Assembly: GCF_007565055.1 (NCBI RefSeq)
Contig: NC_044557.1
Coordinates: 75,898,595 to 75,962,594, forward strand
Reading direction: 5' to 3'
DNA: 64,000 bases
DNA from: Rhinopithecus roxellana
Lineage: Eukaryota > Chordata > Mammalia > Primates > Cercopithecidae
Position numbers and translations under genes: made by a program
In this document: piece after piece, positions 1 through 9,507 of the stretch
Layout: each line of letters starts with the position of its first letter
Position numbering within the stretch: position 1 is the stretch's first letter
Notes under the pieces: model-generated
Told to the model about the DNA's origin: nothing
Databases searched by the model: none
Seen by the model: the letters and a program-made list of their open reading frames with translations, nothing else

Positions 1-58
1 CAAGGTCATGAAAATGTTAATTATCCTGATGTATCATTCCACAATGTATACATGCATC

Positions 59-110
59 AAACCATCACATTGTACCCTATAAATAAACCATCACATTGTA
101 CCCTATAAAT
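59..110. repeat. Exact 26-bp tandem duplication
   Basis: Bases 59-84 and 85-110 are identical 26-bp copies. The surrounding sequence (about 1-135, with CACATTGTACCC and AAATATATACAATT and a trailing A-rich stretch) resembles the 3' end of an older L1 in + orientation, but that assignment is weak. Confidence 0.85.
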
Positions 111-463
111 ATATACAATTGTCAACAAAAATAAAAGTTATACAATTTTAAAAAATACAAAAAACAAACAAAATTTAAGCTAGAATTTTTCCTTTTTTGG
201 AATTATGAAAAATTAGTACAATGAAAAGGATGCCACTATTTCATATTAAATATATGCTGTATGCTGTATGACACACTGACTCCAAGAACTCAAGGAATGG
301 GAAATGATTAGATCTCCTTTTTGTGAGAAAGAAATCTCAAAAAAAATGGATCAAACAAAAAACTAGCAATTTGTGTAGATAATAGAAAACTGAGAATTCT
401 TTGCTAAGTCCCTAATTCCTGTAGGTTTCTTATAGTGTTCAGCAATTATCAAAGCATATTGTT

Positions 464-753
464 TTGGTCAGGCGCAGTGGCTCACACCTATAATCCGAGC
501 ACTTTGGGGGCTGAGGTGAGTGGATCACCTGAGGTAAGGAGTTCAAGACTTGCCGGGCTAACGTGGTGAAACCCCCTCTCTACTATAAATACAATAATTA
601 TCTGAGTACAGTGGTGCACAACTGTAGTCCCAGCTAGTCAGGAGGCTGTGGTAGGAGTATCACTTGAACCTGGGAGGCTGAAGTTGCAGTGAGCTGAGAT
701 CTCACCACTGCACTGCAGACTAGGTGACAGAGCGAAACTCCTTCTCAAACAAA
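464..753 (+). mobile_element. Alu (AluS/J-like), full length, diverged
   Basis: Alu body runs from GGTCAGGCGCAGTGG to a short CAAACAAAC tail. It is flanked by a perfect 14-bp target-site duplication, CAAAGCATATTGTT, at 450-463 and 754-767. CpG sites are mostly decayed, so it is not recent. Confidence 0.93.
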
Positions 754-767
754 CAAAGCATATTGTT

Positions 768-1228
768 CTGTATTTGGCAATATCAGTGCCACTGTGGTAG
801 AGAAGGATACATTTAAATTCTAGAATAGTTATTTATTTTTAAATTTCAGTAATGTTGTCTTAAGTAGGGAAGAGGTTGTTTTTTTTTCTCTCAGCTATCT
901 TCTACTTCTTCTGAGGTTGATATACATTAATAGCATGGATTAGTGTAGGACTGGGACTTGGTCTATGCCCTAGTGCTGGCATGATAGAAACACTGTTCAG
1001 AACATCATTCATGGGTTGTCACTTTTATTTTCTTAAAAAGAAACTTTATTGTAAGTAATTTGCATAAGTATACTTTATCTACTTAAAGTATACAAATGAC
1101 ATTTGATATTGAATAAATCTGTGAAACTAACAGCATATTCAAGTTAAAGATGTATTTATACCCCCCAGAAAATTCTTCCTATCTCTATGTAGTTTATTCC
1201 TCTTGTGGTCCACTGAGCTCTTCTCTGT
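768..1228. other. Unassigned AT-rich sequence
   Basis: I see no gene, long open frame or repeat family I can name here. There is a short pyrimidine run near 880-893. Confidence 0.5.
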
Positions 1229-1275
1229 CAATGCATCAGTCTAGGTTCTTCAGAGAAATAGAGCAAATGGGAGAC

Positions 1276-1320
<45 letters not shown>

Positions 1321-1590
1321 CACATAAGCTGTAAGCTGTAAGATTTCTTTACATAAATTGAACAGGAGTAATTTGTTGTATGCATAATTTACAAATATGG
1401 GGAAGTGTGTGTCTATATATGCACACACACATGTAAACGTGGTGTGTGTGGAGGGGGTGTAAAGTCTTTCCTGTGCTGTATTTCTACACAAAAATATATA
1501 CATATATTATTTGTTATAAGGAATTCACTCACACAATTGTAAAAGATATATATATGTGTGTATGTATACAAATATATATATATATGTTTT
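1229..1590 (-). repeat. Old LTR-like repeat fragment with (CA)n expansion
   Basis: The motif TTCTTCAGAGAAATAGAGC followed by CA/TA-rich DNA and TTATAAGGAATTCACTCACACAATTGT is the same arrangement as in the element at 28488-29019, on the same strand. Here the copy is cut short by the L1 that begins at 1598. A (CA)18 tract lies at 1283-1318 and AT/TG-rich simple sequence follows to 1586. Confidence 0.55.
1283..1318. repeat. (CA)18 microsatellite
   Basis: Eighteen uninterrupted AC units, likely length-polymorphic. Confidence 0.95.
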
Positions 1591-1597
1591 TTTTTCC

Positions 1598-3246
1598 CCA
1601 AAGTAACTGTTTGTTACATAGGCAAATGTGTGGCATGGTGGGTTGCTACACCTATCAACCCATCACCTAGGTATTAAGCCCAGCATGCATTAGTGATTTA
1701 TCCAGCTGCTCTCCCTCCCATTGCCTCTCTGATGGGCCCTGGTGTGTGTTGTTCCCCTCCCTCTGTCCATGTGTTCTTATTGTTCAACTCCCAATTATGA
1801 GTGAGAACATGTTGGTGTTTCGTTTTCTGTTCCTGTGTTAGTTTGCTGAAAATGATGGCTTCCAACTTCATCCATGTCCCTGCAAAGGACATTATCTCAC
1901 TCCTTTTTTTGGCTGCGTAATATTCCATAGTGCATATGTACTACATTTTCTTTATCCAGTCTATTGCCGATGGACATTTGGGTTGATTCCATGTCTTTGC
2001 TATTGTTAATAGTGCTGGAATAAACATACGCATGCATATATCTTTATAATAGAATGGTTTATATTTCCTTGAGTATATACACCATAATGAAATTACTGGG
2101 TCAAATGATATTTCTGATTCTGAATATTTGAGGAATCCCTACACTGTCTTCCACAATGAGTTTAACTACTTTACATTCCCTCCAACAGTGTAAAAGTGTT
2201 CCTTTTTCTCCACAGCTCCGCCAGCATCTATTCTTTCCTGACTTTTTAATAATCACCATTCTGACTGGCATCAGTTGATATCTCATTGTGGTTTTGATTT
2301 GCATTTCTCTACTTATCAGTGATGTTGAGCTTTTTTTCATGTTTGTTGGCTACATATATTTCTTCTTTTGAGAAGTGTCTGTTCATGTCCTTTGCCCATT
2401 TTTTGTTTTTCTCTTGTAAATGTGTTTAAGTTCCTTGTAAATTCTGGATATTAGACCTTTGTCAAATGGGTAAATTGCAAATTTTTTCTCCCATTCTGTA
2501 GGTTACCACTTCACTTTCATGATAGTTTCTTTTGCTGTGCAGAAGCTCTTTAGTTTAATTAGATACTATTTGTCAATGTTGGCATTTGCTGCCATTGTTT
2601 TTGGTGATTTCATCATACAATCTTTACCAATGCCTATGTCTTGAGTGGTGTTCCCAAGATTTTCTTTTAGGGTTTTTATAGTTTTGGGTTTTACATTTAA
2701 GTCTTTAATCCATCTTGAGTTAATTTTTATATAAGGTGTAAGGAAGGGGTACAGTTTCAGTTTTCTGCATATGACTAGCCAGTTTTCCCAGCACCACTTA
2801 TTAAATAGGGAATCCTTTCCCCATTACTTGTTTTTGTTAGATTTGTTGAAGATCACATGGCTGTAGACATGTGGTCTTATTTGTGATTTCTCTATTCTGT
2901 TCCATTGGTCTACGTGTCTGTTTTGGTACCAGTACCATGCTGTTTTAGTTACTGTAGAATTGTAGTATAGTTTGAAGTCAGGTGGTGTGATGCTTCCATA
3001 TTGTTCTTTTTGCTCATGATTGTCTTGGCTATATGGGCTCTTTTATGGTTCTCTAAGAATTTTAAAGTAGTTTTTTCTGGTTCTGTGAAGAAAGTCAATG
3101 GTAGTTTGATGGGAATAGCATTGAATCTATAAATTACTTTGGGCAGTATGGCCAATTTAAAAATACTGATTCTTCCTATCCACAAGAGTGGAATGTTTTC
3201 CCATTTGTTTGTGTCCTCTCTTATGCCTTTGAGCAGTGGGTTGTAT
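1598..3246 (-). mobile_element. L1P fragment, 5'-truncated, antisense
   Basis: Reads as the reverse complement of an L1 3' end: 3'UTR at 1598-1700, then ORF2 C-terminal sequence up to the region after the reverse transcriptase core. Minus-strand translation at 2949-3185 gives a WIGRISIFKLAILPKVIYRF-like stretch, homologous to ORF2 residues around 806-825 of the intact L1 downstream. Many stops and frameshifts are present. The truncated 5' end falls at about 3246, where sequence switches to an older L1M. The 3'UTR variants (ATCACCTAGGTATTAAGCCC) suggest an intermediate-age L1P rather than a young L1PA. Confidence 0.88.
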
Positions 3247-3568
3247 GAGGAGAATAATTTTTGATAATGTTAAATACCAATTAATCAAGCTTTTCTTTTA
3301 TAACTCATGGTTTTGACTTGCTTTCTAGCATCTTTTCCTAATAAAGTTCTTAAGTAATTTTTCCCAGGATTTCTCACAATTTTATAGATTTCCTTTTTAG
3401 ATTTAGGCTATAAACTATTGAAAGCTAATTTTTGAGCATAATTTGATGTATTGGTGAGTTCCCCTTCCCACACAATATGGGTATTCAGTTGTTTCAGGAC
3501 CATTTGTTGAAAAGTGTTTCCTTTCCTTAGTTGACTTTATTTTGCATCTTTGTTAAAAATCATTTAGC
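3247..3568 (-). mobile_element. L1M ORF2 fragment, antisense, left part
   Basis: The reverse complement resembles the region of an old L1M ORF2 around the ACCATTTGTTGAAAAG motif. It is interrupted by the young L1 at 3569 and resumes at 9764. Confidence 0.75.
3555..3568. repeat. Target-site duplication, left copy, of the young L1
   Basis: AAAAATCATTTAGC, repeated exactly at 9750-9763. It is preceded by TT, so the nicked site TT/AAAA at 3553-3558 matches the L1 endonuclease preference exactly. Confidence 0.95.
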
Positions 3569-3578
3569 GGGGGCGGAG

Positions 3579-3589
3579 CAAGATGGCCG
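3579..3589 (+). promoter_or_regulatory. YY1 site at L1 +11
   Basis: CAAGATGGCCG matches the YY1 element that fixes accurate transcription initiation at the L1 5' end. The core AAGATGGCC is intact. Confidence 0.8.
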
Positions 3590-3966
3590 AATAGGAACAA
3601 CTCCAGTCTCCAACTCCCAGCGCGAGCAACACAGAAGACCGGTGATTTCTGCATTTTCAACTGAGGTACTGGGGTCATCTCACTAGGGAGTGCCGGACAA
3701 TCGGTGCTGGTCAGCTGCTGCAGCCTGACCAGCGAGAGCTGAAGCAGGGCGAGGCATCGCCTCACCTGGAAGCGCAAGGGGGAAGGGGATCCGTTTTCCT
3801 AGCCAGGGGAACTGAGACACACAACACCTGGAAAATCGGGTAACTCCCACCCCAATACTGCGCTGTAAGCATACAGGCATTCCAGGAGAATATATCCCAC
3901 ACCTGGCCGGGAGGGTCCCACGCCCACGAAGCCTCCCTCACTGCTAACACAGCAGTCTGCCGCGAT

Positions 3967-4011
3967 CTATCCGCAAGGCAGCAGCGAGGCTGGGGGAGGG
4001 GCGCCCGCCAT
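3967..4011 (-). pseudogene. ORF0 remnant, stop at codon 15
   Basis: Primate L1 5'UTRs carry an antisense frame, ORF0 (about 70 codons in human), transcribed from the antisense promoter. The homologous start here is the minus-strand ATG at 4011-4009, followed by 13 sense codons (Ala-Gly-Ala-Pro-Pro-Pro-Ala-Ser and so on). A TAG then occupies 3969-3967 at codon 15. The match to the ORF0 start is from memory of the human 5'UTR, so identity is inferred; the stop itself is read directly. Confidence 0.6.
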
Positions 4012-4599
4012 TGCTGAGGCTTAAGTAGGTAAACAAAGCCGCTGGGAAGCTCGAACTGGGTGGAGCTCACAGCAGCTCAAGGAAGCCTGCCTGTCTCTGT
4101 AGTCTCCACCTCTGGGGACAGCGCACAGCTGAACACCAACAGGGGAAGTAGCGGGAGCCGGTGCAGACGCGAACGACTCTGTCTGACAGCTTTGGGAGAG
4201 CCGCGGATCTCCCAACGCGGAGGTTGAGATCTGAGAACGGACAGACTGCCTGCTCAGGTGTGTCCCTGACCCCTGAGTAGCCTAGCTGGGAGAAATCCCC
4301 CACTAGGGGCAGTCTGACACCCCACACCTCACAGGGTGGAGTACACCCCTGAGAGGACACTTCCAAAGGAAGAATCAGACAGGTACACTCGCTGTTCAGC
4401 AATATTCTATCTTCGGCAACCTCTGCTGCTGATACCCAGGCAAACAGGGTCTGGAGTGGACCTCAAGCAATCTCCAACAGACCAACAGAGAGTCCTTCTG
4501 ACTGTCAGAAGGAAAACTATCAAACAGGAAGGACACCTATACCAAAACCCATCAGTTCGTCACCACCATCAAAGACCAGAGACAGATAAAACCACAAAG

Positions 4600-5616
4600 A
4601 TGGGGAAGAAGCAGGGCAGAAAAGCTGGAAATTCAAAAAATAAGAGCGCATCTCCCCCTGCAAAGGAGCACAGCCCATCACCAGCAACGGATCAAAGCTG
4701 GTCAGAGAATGACTTGGACGAGAGGAGAGAAGAAGGCTTCAGTCCATCAAGCTTATCAGAGCTAAAGGAGGAATTACGTACCCAGCGCAAAGAAACTAAA
4801 AATCTTGAAAAAAGAGTGGAAGAATTGACAGCTAGACTCATTAATGCAGAGAAGATCATAAACGAAATGACAGAGATGAAAACCATGACACGAGAAATAC
4901 GTGACAAATGCACAAGCTTCAGTAACCGACTCGATCAACTGGAAGAAAGAGTATCAGCGATTGAAGATCAAATGAATGAAATGAAGCGAGAAGAGAAACC
5001 AAAAGAAAAAAGAAGAAAAAGAAATGAGCAAAGCCTGCAAGAAATATGGGATTACGTAAAAAGACCAAATCTACGTCTGATTGGGGTGCCTGAAAGTGAG
5101 GGGGAAAATGGAACCAAGTTGGAAAACACTCTTCAGGATATCATCCAGGAGAACTTCCCCAACCTAGTAGGGCAGGCCAACATTCAAATTCAGGAAATAC
5201 AGAGAACGCCACAAAGATACTCCTCCAGAAGAGCAACTCCAAGACACATAATTGCCAGATTCACCAAAGTTGAAATGAAGGAAAAAATCTTAAGGGCAGC
5301 CAGAGAGAAAGGTCGGGTCACCCACAAAGGGAAGCCCATCAGACTAACAGCAGATCTCTCGGCAGAAACTCTACAAGCCAGAAGAGAGTGGGGGCCAATA
5401 TTCAACGTTCTTAAAGAAAAGAATTTTAAACCCAGAATTTCATATCCAGCCAAACTAAGTTTCATAAGTGAAGGAGAAATAAAATCCTTTACAGATAAGC
5501 AAATGCTTAGAGATTTTGTCACCACCAGGCCTGCCTTACAAGAGACCCTGAAGGAAGCCCTAAACATGGAAAGGAACAACCGGTACCAGCCATCGCAAAA
5601 ACTTGGCAAAATGTAA
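4600..5616 (+). CDS. L1 ORF1: L1 ORF1p, RNA-binding chaperone, intact
   Basis: A 338-residue protein that trimerises, coats L1 RNA in cis and acts as a nucleic-acid chaperone in the cytoplasmic L1 RNP. The start is the ATG at 4600 (MGKKQGRKAG), the conserved L1 start; the same frame stays open upstream to an ATG at 4336. Residues about 50-150 form a heptad-rich charged coiled coil, about 157-252 the RRM, and about 264-323 the C-terminal domain. The RNA-binding arginines known in human ORF1p are present: Arg235 within REKG (235-238) and Arg261. YPAKLSF lies at 282-288. Proline-directed phosphosite positions are kept (Ser18-Pro, Ser27-Pro, Thr203-Pro, Thr213-Pro). The N-terminal third looks more diverged from human than the RRM/CTD, as is usual for primate ORF1. 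The TAA stop at 5614-5616 lies 63 bp before ORF2. Confidence 0.96.
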   Translation: MGKKQGRKAGNSKNKSASPPAKEHSPSPATDQSWSENDLDERREEGFSPSSLSELKEELRTQRKETKNLEKRVEELTARLINAEKIINEMTEMKTMTREIRDKCTSFSNRLDQLEERVSAIEDQMNEMKREEKPKEKRRKRNEQSLQEIWDYVKRPNLRLIGVPESEGENGTKLENTLQDIIQENFPNLVGQANIQIQEIQRTPQRYSSRRATPRHIIARFTKVEMKEKILRAAREKGRVTHKGKPIRLTADLSAETLQARREWGPIFNVLKEKNFKPRISYPAKLSFISEGEIKSFTDKQMLRDFVTTRPALQETLKEALNMERNNRYQPSQKLGKM

Positions 5617-5679
5617 AGACCATCAAGGCTAGGAAGAAACTGCATCAACTAACGAGCAAAATAACCAGTTAATATCATA
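5617..5679 (+). other. L1 inter-ORF spacer, 63 bp
   Basis: Separates ORF1 and ORF2 and matches the human spacer length. It contains stop codons, including a TAA at 5657-5659. ORF2 is thought to be translated by an unconventional termination-reinitiation mechanism from the bicistronic L1 RNA. Confidence 0.85.
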
Positions 5680-8600
5680 ATGGCAGGATCAAGTTCACAC
5701 ATAACAATATTAACCTTAAATGTTAATGGACTAAATGCTCCAATTAAAAGACACAGACTGGCAAACTGGATAAAGAGTCAAGACCCATCAGTCTGCTGTA
5801 TTCAGGAGACCCATCTCACATGCAGAGACATACATAGGCTCAAAATAAAGGGATGGAGGAAGATCTACCAAGCAAATGGAGAACAAAAAAAAGCAGGGGT
5901 TGCAATCCTAGTCTCTGATAAAACAGACTTTAAACCATCAAAGATCAAAAGAGACAAAGAAGGCCATTACATAATGGTAAAGGGATCAATTCAACAGGAA
6001 GAGCTAACTCTCCTAAATATATATGCACCCAATACAGGAGCACCCAGATTCATAAAGCAAGTCCTTAGAGACTTACAAAGAGACTTAGACTCCCATACAA
6101 TAATAATGGGGGACTTCAACACTCCACTGTCAACATTAGACAGATCAACGAGACAGAAAGTTAACAAGGATATCCAGGAATTGAACTCATCTCTGCACCA
6201 AGCGGACCTAATAGACATCTATAGAACTCTCCACCCCAAATCAACAGAATATACATTCTTCTCAGCACCACATCGCACTTATTCCAAAATTGACCACATA
6301 ATTGGAAGTAAAGTACTCCTCAGCAAATGTAAAAGAACAGAAATTATAACAAACTGTCTCTCAGACCACAGTGCAATCAAACTAGAACTCAGGACTAAGA
6401 AACTCAATCAAAACCGCTCAACTACATGGAAACTGAACAACCTGCTCCTGAATGACTACTGGGTACATAACGAAATGAAAGCGGAAATAAAGATGTTCTT
6501 TGAAACCAATGAGAACAAAGATACAACATACCAGAATCTCTGGGACACATTTAAAGCAGTGTGTAGAGGGAAATTTATAGCACTAAATGCCCACAAGAGA
6601 AAGCAGGAAAGATCTAAAATTGACACTCTAACATCACAATTAAAAGAACTAGAGAGGCAAGAGCAATCACATTCAAAAGCTAGCAGAAGGCAAGAAATAA
6701 CTAAGATCAGAGCAGAACTGAAGGAGATAGAGACACAAAAAACCCTCCAAAAAATCAATGAATCCAGGAGTTGGTTTTTTGAAAAGATCAACAAAATTGA
6801 CAGACCGCTAGCAAGGCTAATAAAGAAAAAAAGAGAGAGGAATCAAATAGATGCAATAAAAAATGATAAAGGGGATATCACCACTGACCCCACAGAAATA
6901 CAAACTACCATCAGAGAATACTATAAACGCCTCTACGCAAATCAACTAGAAAATCTAGAAGAAATGGATAATTTCCTGGACACTTACACTCTCCCAAGGC
7001 TAAATCAGGAAGAAGTTGAATCCCTGAATAGACCAATAGCAGGCTCTGAAATTGAGGCAACAATTAATAGCCTACCCACCAAAAAAAGTCCAGGACCAGA
7101 TGGATTCACAGCTGAATTCTACCAGAGGTACAAGGAGGAGCTGGTACCATTCCTTCTGAAACTATTCCAATCAATAGAAAAAGAGGGAATCCTCCCTAAC
7201 TCATTTTATGAGGCCAACATCATCCTGATACCAAAGCCTGGCAGAGACACAACAAAAAAAGAGAATTTTAGACCAATATCCCTGATGAACATTGATGCAA
7301 AAATCCTCAATAAAATACTGGCAAACCGGATTCAGCAGCACATCAAAAAGCTTATCCACCATGATCAAGTGGGCTTCATCCCTGGGATGCAAGGCTGGTT
7401 CAACATTCGCAAATCAATAAACGTAATCCAGCATATAAACAGAACCAAAGACAAGAACCACATGATTGTCTCAATAGATGCAGAAAAGGCTTTTGACAAA
7501 ATTCAACAGCCCTTCATGCTAAAAACGCTCAATAAATTCGGTATTGATGGAACGTACCTCAAAATAATAAGAGCTATTTATGACAAACCCACAGCTAATA
7601 TCATACTGAATGGGCAAAAACTGGAAAAATTCCCTTTGAAAACTGGCACAAGACAGGGATGCCCTCTCTCACCACTCCTATTCAACATAGTGTTGGAAGT
7701 TCTGGCTAGGGCAATCAGGCAAGAGAAAGAAATCAAGGGTATCCAGTTAGGAAAAGAAGAAGTCAAATTGTCCCTGTTTGCAGATGACATGATTGTATAT
7801 TTAGAAAACCCCATCGTCTCAGCCCAAAATCTCCTTAAGCTGATAAGCAACTTCAGCAAAGTCTCAGGATACAAAATTAATGTGCAAAAATCACAAGCAT
7901 TCTTATACACCAGCAACAGACAAGCAGAGAGCCAAATCAGGAATGAACTTCCATTCACAATTGCTTCAAAGAGAATAAAATACCTAGGAATCCAGCTTAC
8001 AAGGGATGTAAAGGACCTCTTCAAGGAGAACTACAAACCACTGCTCAGTGAAATCAAAGAGGACACAAACAAATGGAAGAACATACCATGCTCATGGATA
8101 GGAAGAATCAATATCGTGAAAATGGCCATACTCCCCAAGGTTATTTATAGATTCAATGCCATCCCCATCAAGCTACCAATGAGTTTCTTCACAGAATTGG
8201 AAAAAACTGCTTTAAAGTTCATATGGAACCAAAAAAGAGCCCGCATTGCCAAGACAATCCTAAGTCAAAAGGACAAAGCTGGAGGCGTCACGCTACCTGA
8301 CTTCAAACTATACTACAAGGCTACAGTAACCAAAACAGCATGGTACTGGTACCAAAACAGAGATATAGACCAATGGAACAGAACAGAGTCCTCAGAAATA
8401 ATACCGCACATCTACAGCCATCTGATCTTTGACAAACCTGAGAGAAACAAGAAATGGGGAAAGGATTCCCTATTTAATAAATGGTGCTGGGAAAATTGGC
8501 TAGCCATAAGTAGAAAGCTGAAATTGGATCCTTTCCTTACCCCTTATACGAAGATTAATTCAAGATGGATTAGAGACTTAAATGTTAGACCTAATACCAT

Positions 8601-9507
8601 AAAAACCCTAGAAGAAAATCTAGGTAGTACCATTCAGGACATAGGCATGGGCAAGGACTTCATGTCTAAAACACCAAAAGCAACGGCAGCAAAAGCCATA
8701 ATTGACAAATGGGATCTAATTAAACTAAAGAGCTTTTGCACAGCAAAAGAAACTACCATCAGAGTGAACAGGCAACCTACAGAATGGGAGAAAATTTTTG
8801 CAACCTACTCATCTGACAAAGGGCTAATATCCAGAGTCTACAAAGAACTCAAACAAATATACGAGAAAAAAACAAACAACCCCATCAAAAAGTGGGGAAA
8901 GGATATGAACAGACATTTCTCAAAAGAAGATATTCATACAGCCAACAGACACATGAAAAAATGCTCATCATCACTGGCCATCAGAGAAATGCAAATCAAA
9001 ACCACAATGAGATACCATCTCACACCAGTTAGAATGGCAATCATTAAGAAGTCAGGAAACAACAGGTGCTGGAGAGGATGTGGAGAAATAGGAACACTTT
9101 TACACTGTTGGTGGGATTGTAAACTAGTTCAACCATTATGGAAAAGAGTATGGCAATTCCTCAAGGATCTAGAACTAGATGTACCATATGACCCAGCCAT
9201 CCCACTACTGGGTATATACCCAAAGGATTATAAATTAGTCTACTACAAAGACACATGTACACGTATGTTTATTGCGGCACTATTCACAATAGCAAAGACT
9301 TGGAATCAACCCAAATGTCCATCTGTGACAGACTGGATTAAGAAAATGTGGCACATATACACCATGGAATACTATGCAGCCATAAAAAAGGATGAGTTTG
9401 CGTCCTTTGTAGGGACATGGATGCAGCTGGAAACCATCATTCTTAGCAAACTATCACAAGAAGAGAAAACCAAACACCGCATGTTCTCACTCATAGGTGG
9501 GAACTGA
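5680..9507 (+). CDS. L1 ORF2: L1 ORF2p, endonuclease and reverse transcriptase, intact
   Basis: A 1275-residue protein that nicks genomic DNA at TT/AAAA-like sites and primes reverse transcription of L1 RNA from the nick; it also mobilises Alu and mRNA copies in trans. APE-type endonuclease, residues 1-239: Asn14, Glu43, Asp145, Asn147, Thr192, Asp205, Ser228 and His230 are all present. A PCNA-interaction motif lies at about 408-415 (Q408, I411, Y414, Y415). The Z region is about 380-480 and the reverse transcriptase about 498-773, with Asp600 in the first catalytic motif and FADD at 700-703. The C-terminal zinc-knuckle-like motif is C1130, C1134, H1142, C1147. The length equals human ORF2p and I see no premature stop or frameshift. 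Its own insertion site fits its cleavage preference. Activity is plausible but untested. Confidence 0.96.
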   Translation: MAGSSSHITILTLNVNGLNAPIKRHRLANWIKSQDPSVCCIQETHLTCRDIHRLKIKGWRKIYQANGEQKKAGVAILVSDKTDFKPSKIKRDKEGHYIMVKGSIQQEELTLLNIYAPNTGAPRFIKQVLRDLQRDLDSHTIIMGDFNTPLSTLDRSTRQKVNKDIQELNSSLHQADLIDIYRTLHPKSTEYTFFSAPHRTYSKIDHIIGSKVLLSKCKRTEIITNCLSDHSAIKLELRTKKLNQNRSTTWKLNNLLLNDYWVHNEMKAEIKMFFETNENKDTTYQNLWDTFKAVCRGKFIALNAHKRKQERSKIDTLTSQLKELERQEQSHSKASRRQEITKIRAELKEIETQKTLQKINESRSWFFEKINKIDRPLARLIKKKRERNQIDAIKNDKGDITTDPTEIQTTIREYYKRLYANQLENLEEMDNFLDTYTLPRLNQEEVESLNRPIAGSEIEATINSLPTKKSPGPDGFTAEFYQRYKEELVPFLLKLFQSIEKEGILPNSFYEANIILIPKPGRDTTKKENFRPISLMNIDAKILNKILANRIQQHIKKLIHHDQVGFIPGMQGWFNIRKSINVIQHINRTKDKNHMIVSIDAEKAFDKIQQPFMLKTLNKFGIDGTYLKIIRAIYDKPTANIILNGQKLEKFPLKTGTRQGCPLSPLLFNIVLEVLARAIRQEKEIKGIQLGKEEVKLSLFADDMIVYLENPIVSAQNLLKLISNFSKVSGYKINVQKSQAFLYTSNRQAESQIRNELPFTIASKRIKYLGIQLTRDVKDLFKENYKPLLSEIKEDTNKWKNIPCSWIGRINIVKMAILPKVIYRFNAIPIKLPMSFFTELEKTALKFIWNQKRARIAKTILSQKDKAGGVTLPDFKLYYKATVTKTAWYWYQNRDIDQWNRTESSEIIPHIYSHLIFDKPERNKKWGKDSLFNKWCWENWLAISRKLKLDPFLTPYTKINSRWIRDLNVRPNTIKTLEENLGSTIQDIGMGKDFMSKTPKATAAKAIIDKWDLIKLKSFCTAKETTIRVNRQPTEWEKIFATYSSDKGLISRVYKELKQIYEKKTNNPIKKWGKDMNRHFSKEDIHTANRHMKKCSSSLAIREMQIKTTMRYHLTPVRMAIIKKSGNNRCWRGCGEIGTLLHCWWDCKLVQPLWKRVWQFLKDLELDVPYDPAIPLLGIYPKDYKLVYYKDTCTRMFIAALFTIAKTWNQPKCPSVTDWIKKMWHIYTMEYYAAIKKDEFASFVGTWMQLETIILSKLSQEEKTKHRMFSLIGGN

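Larger units (their letters stand above)
3569..4599 (+). promoter_or_regulatory. L1 5'UTR with internal promoter
   Basis: GC- and CpG-rich segment of about 1031 bp in an AT-rich landscape, so it behaves like a small CpG island. In L1 biology it carries an RNA polymerase II promoter that starts transcription at the first base, and an antisense promoter roughly 400-600 bp in. It begins GGGGGCGGAGCAAGATGGCC; one C is missing before AAGATGG relative to the human consensus as I remember it. It is about 120 bp longer than the human L1Hs 5'UTR because it keeps a segment near 4340-4470 (see findings). Confidence 0.9.

Noticed and set aside
3569..4300. CpG-rich island that could be a host gene promoter
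   Set aside because: It is entirely explained by the L1 5'UTR, and no host exon follows in either direction.
4067..4402. 111-codon minus-strand frame over the L1 5'UTR
   Set aside because: GC-rich non-coding sequence with no matching domain; overlaps the L1 promoter and looks like a chance frame.
5190..5648. 152-codon minus-strand frame within L1 ORF1
   Set aside because: Mirror frame of a real coding region with no independent support.
7578..8024. 148-codon minus-strand frame within L1 ORF2
   Set aside because: Shadow of the reverse transcriptase coding strand.
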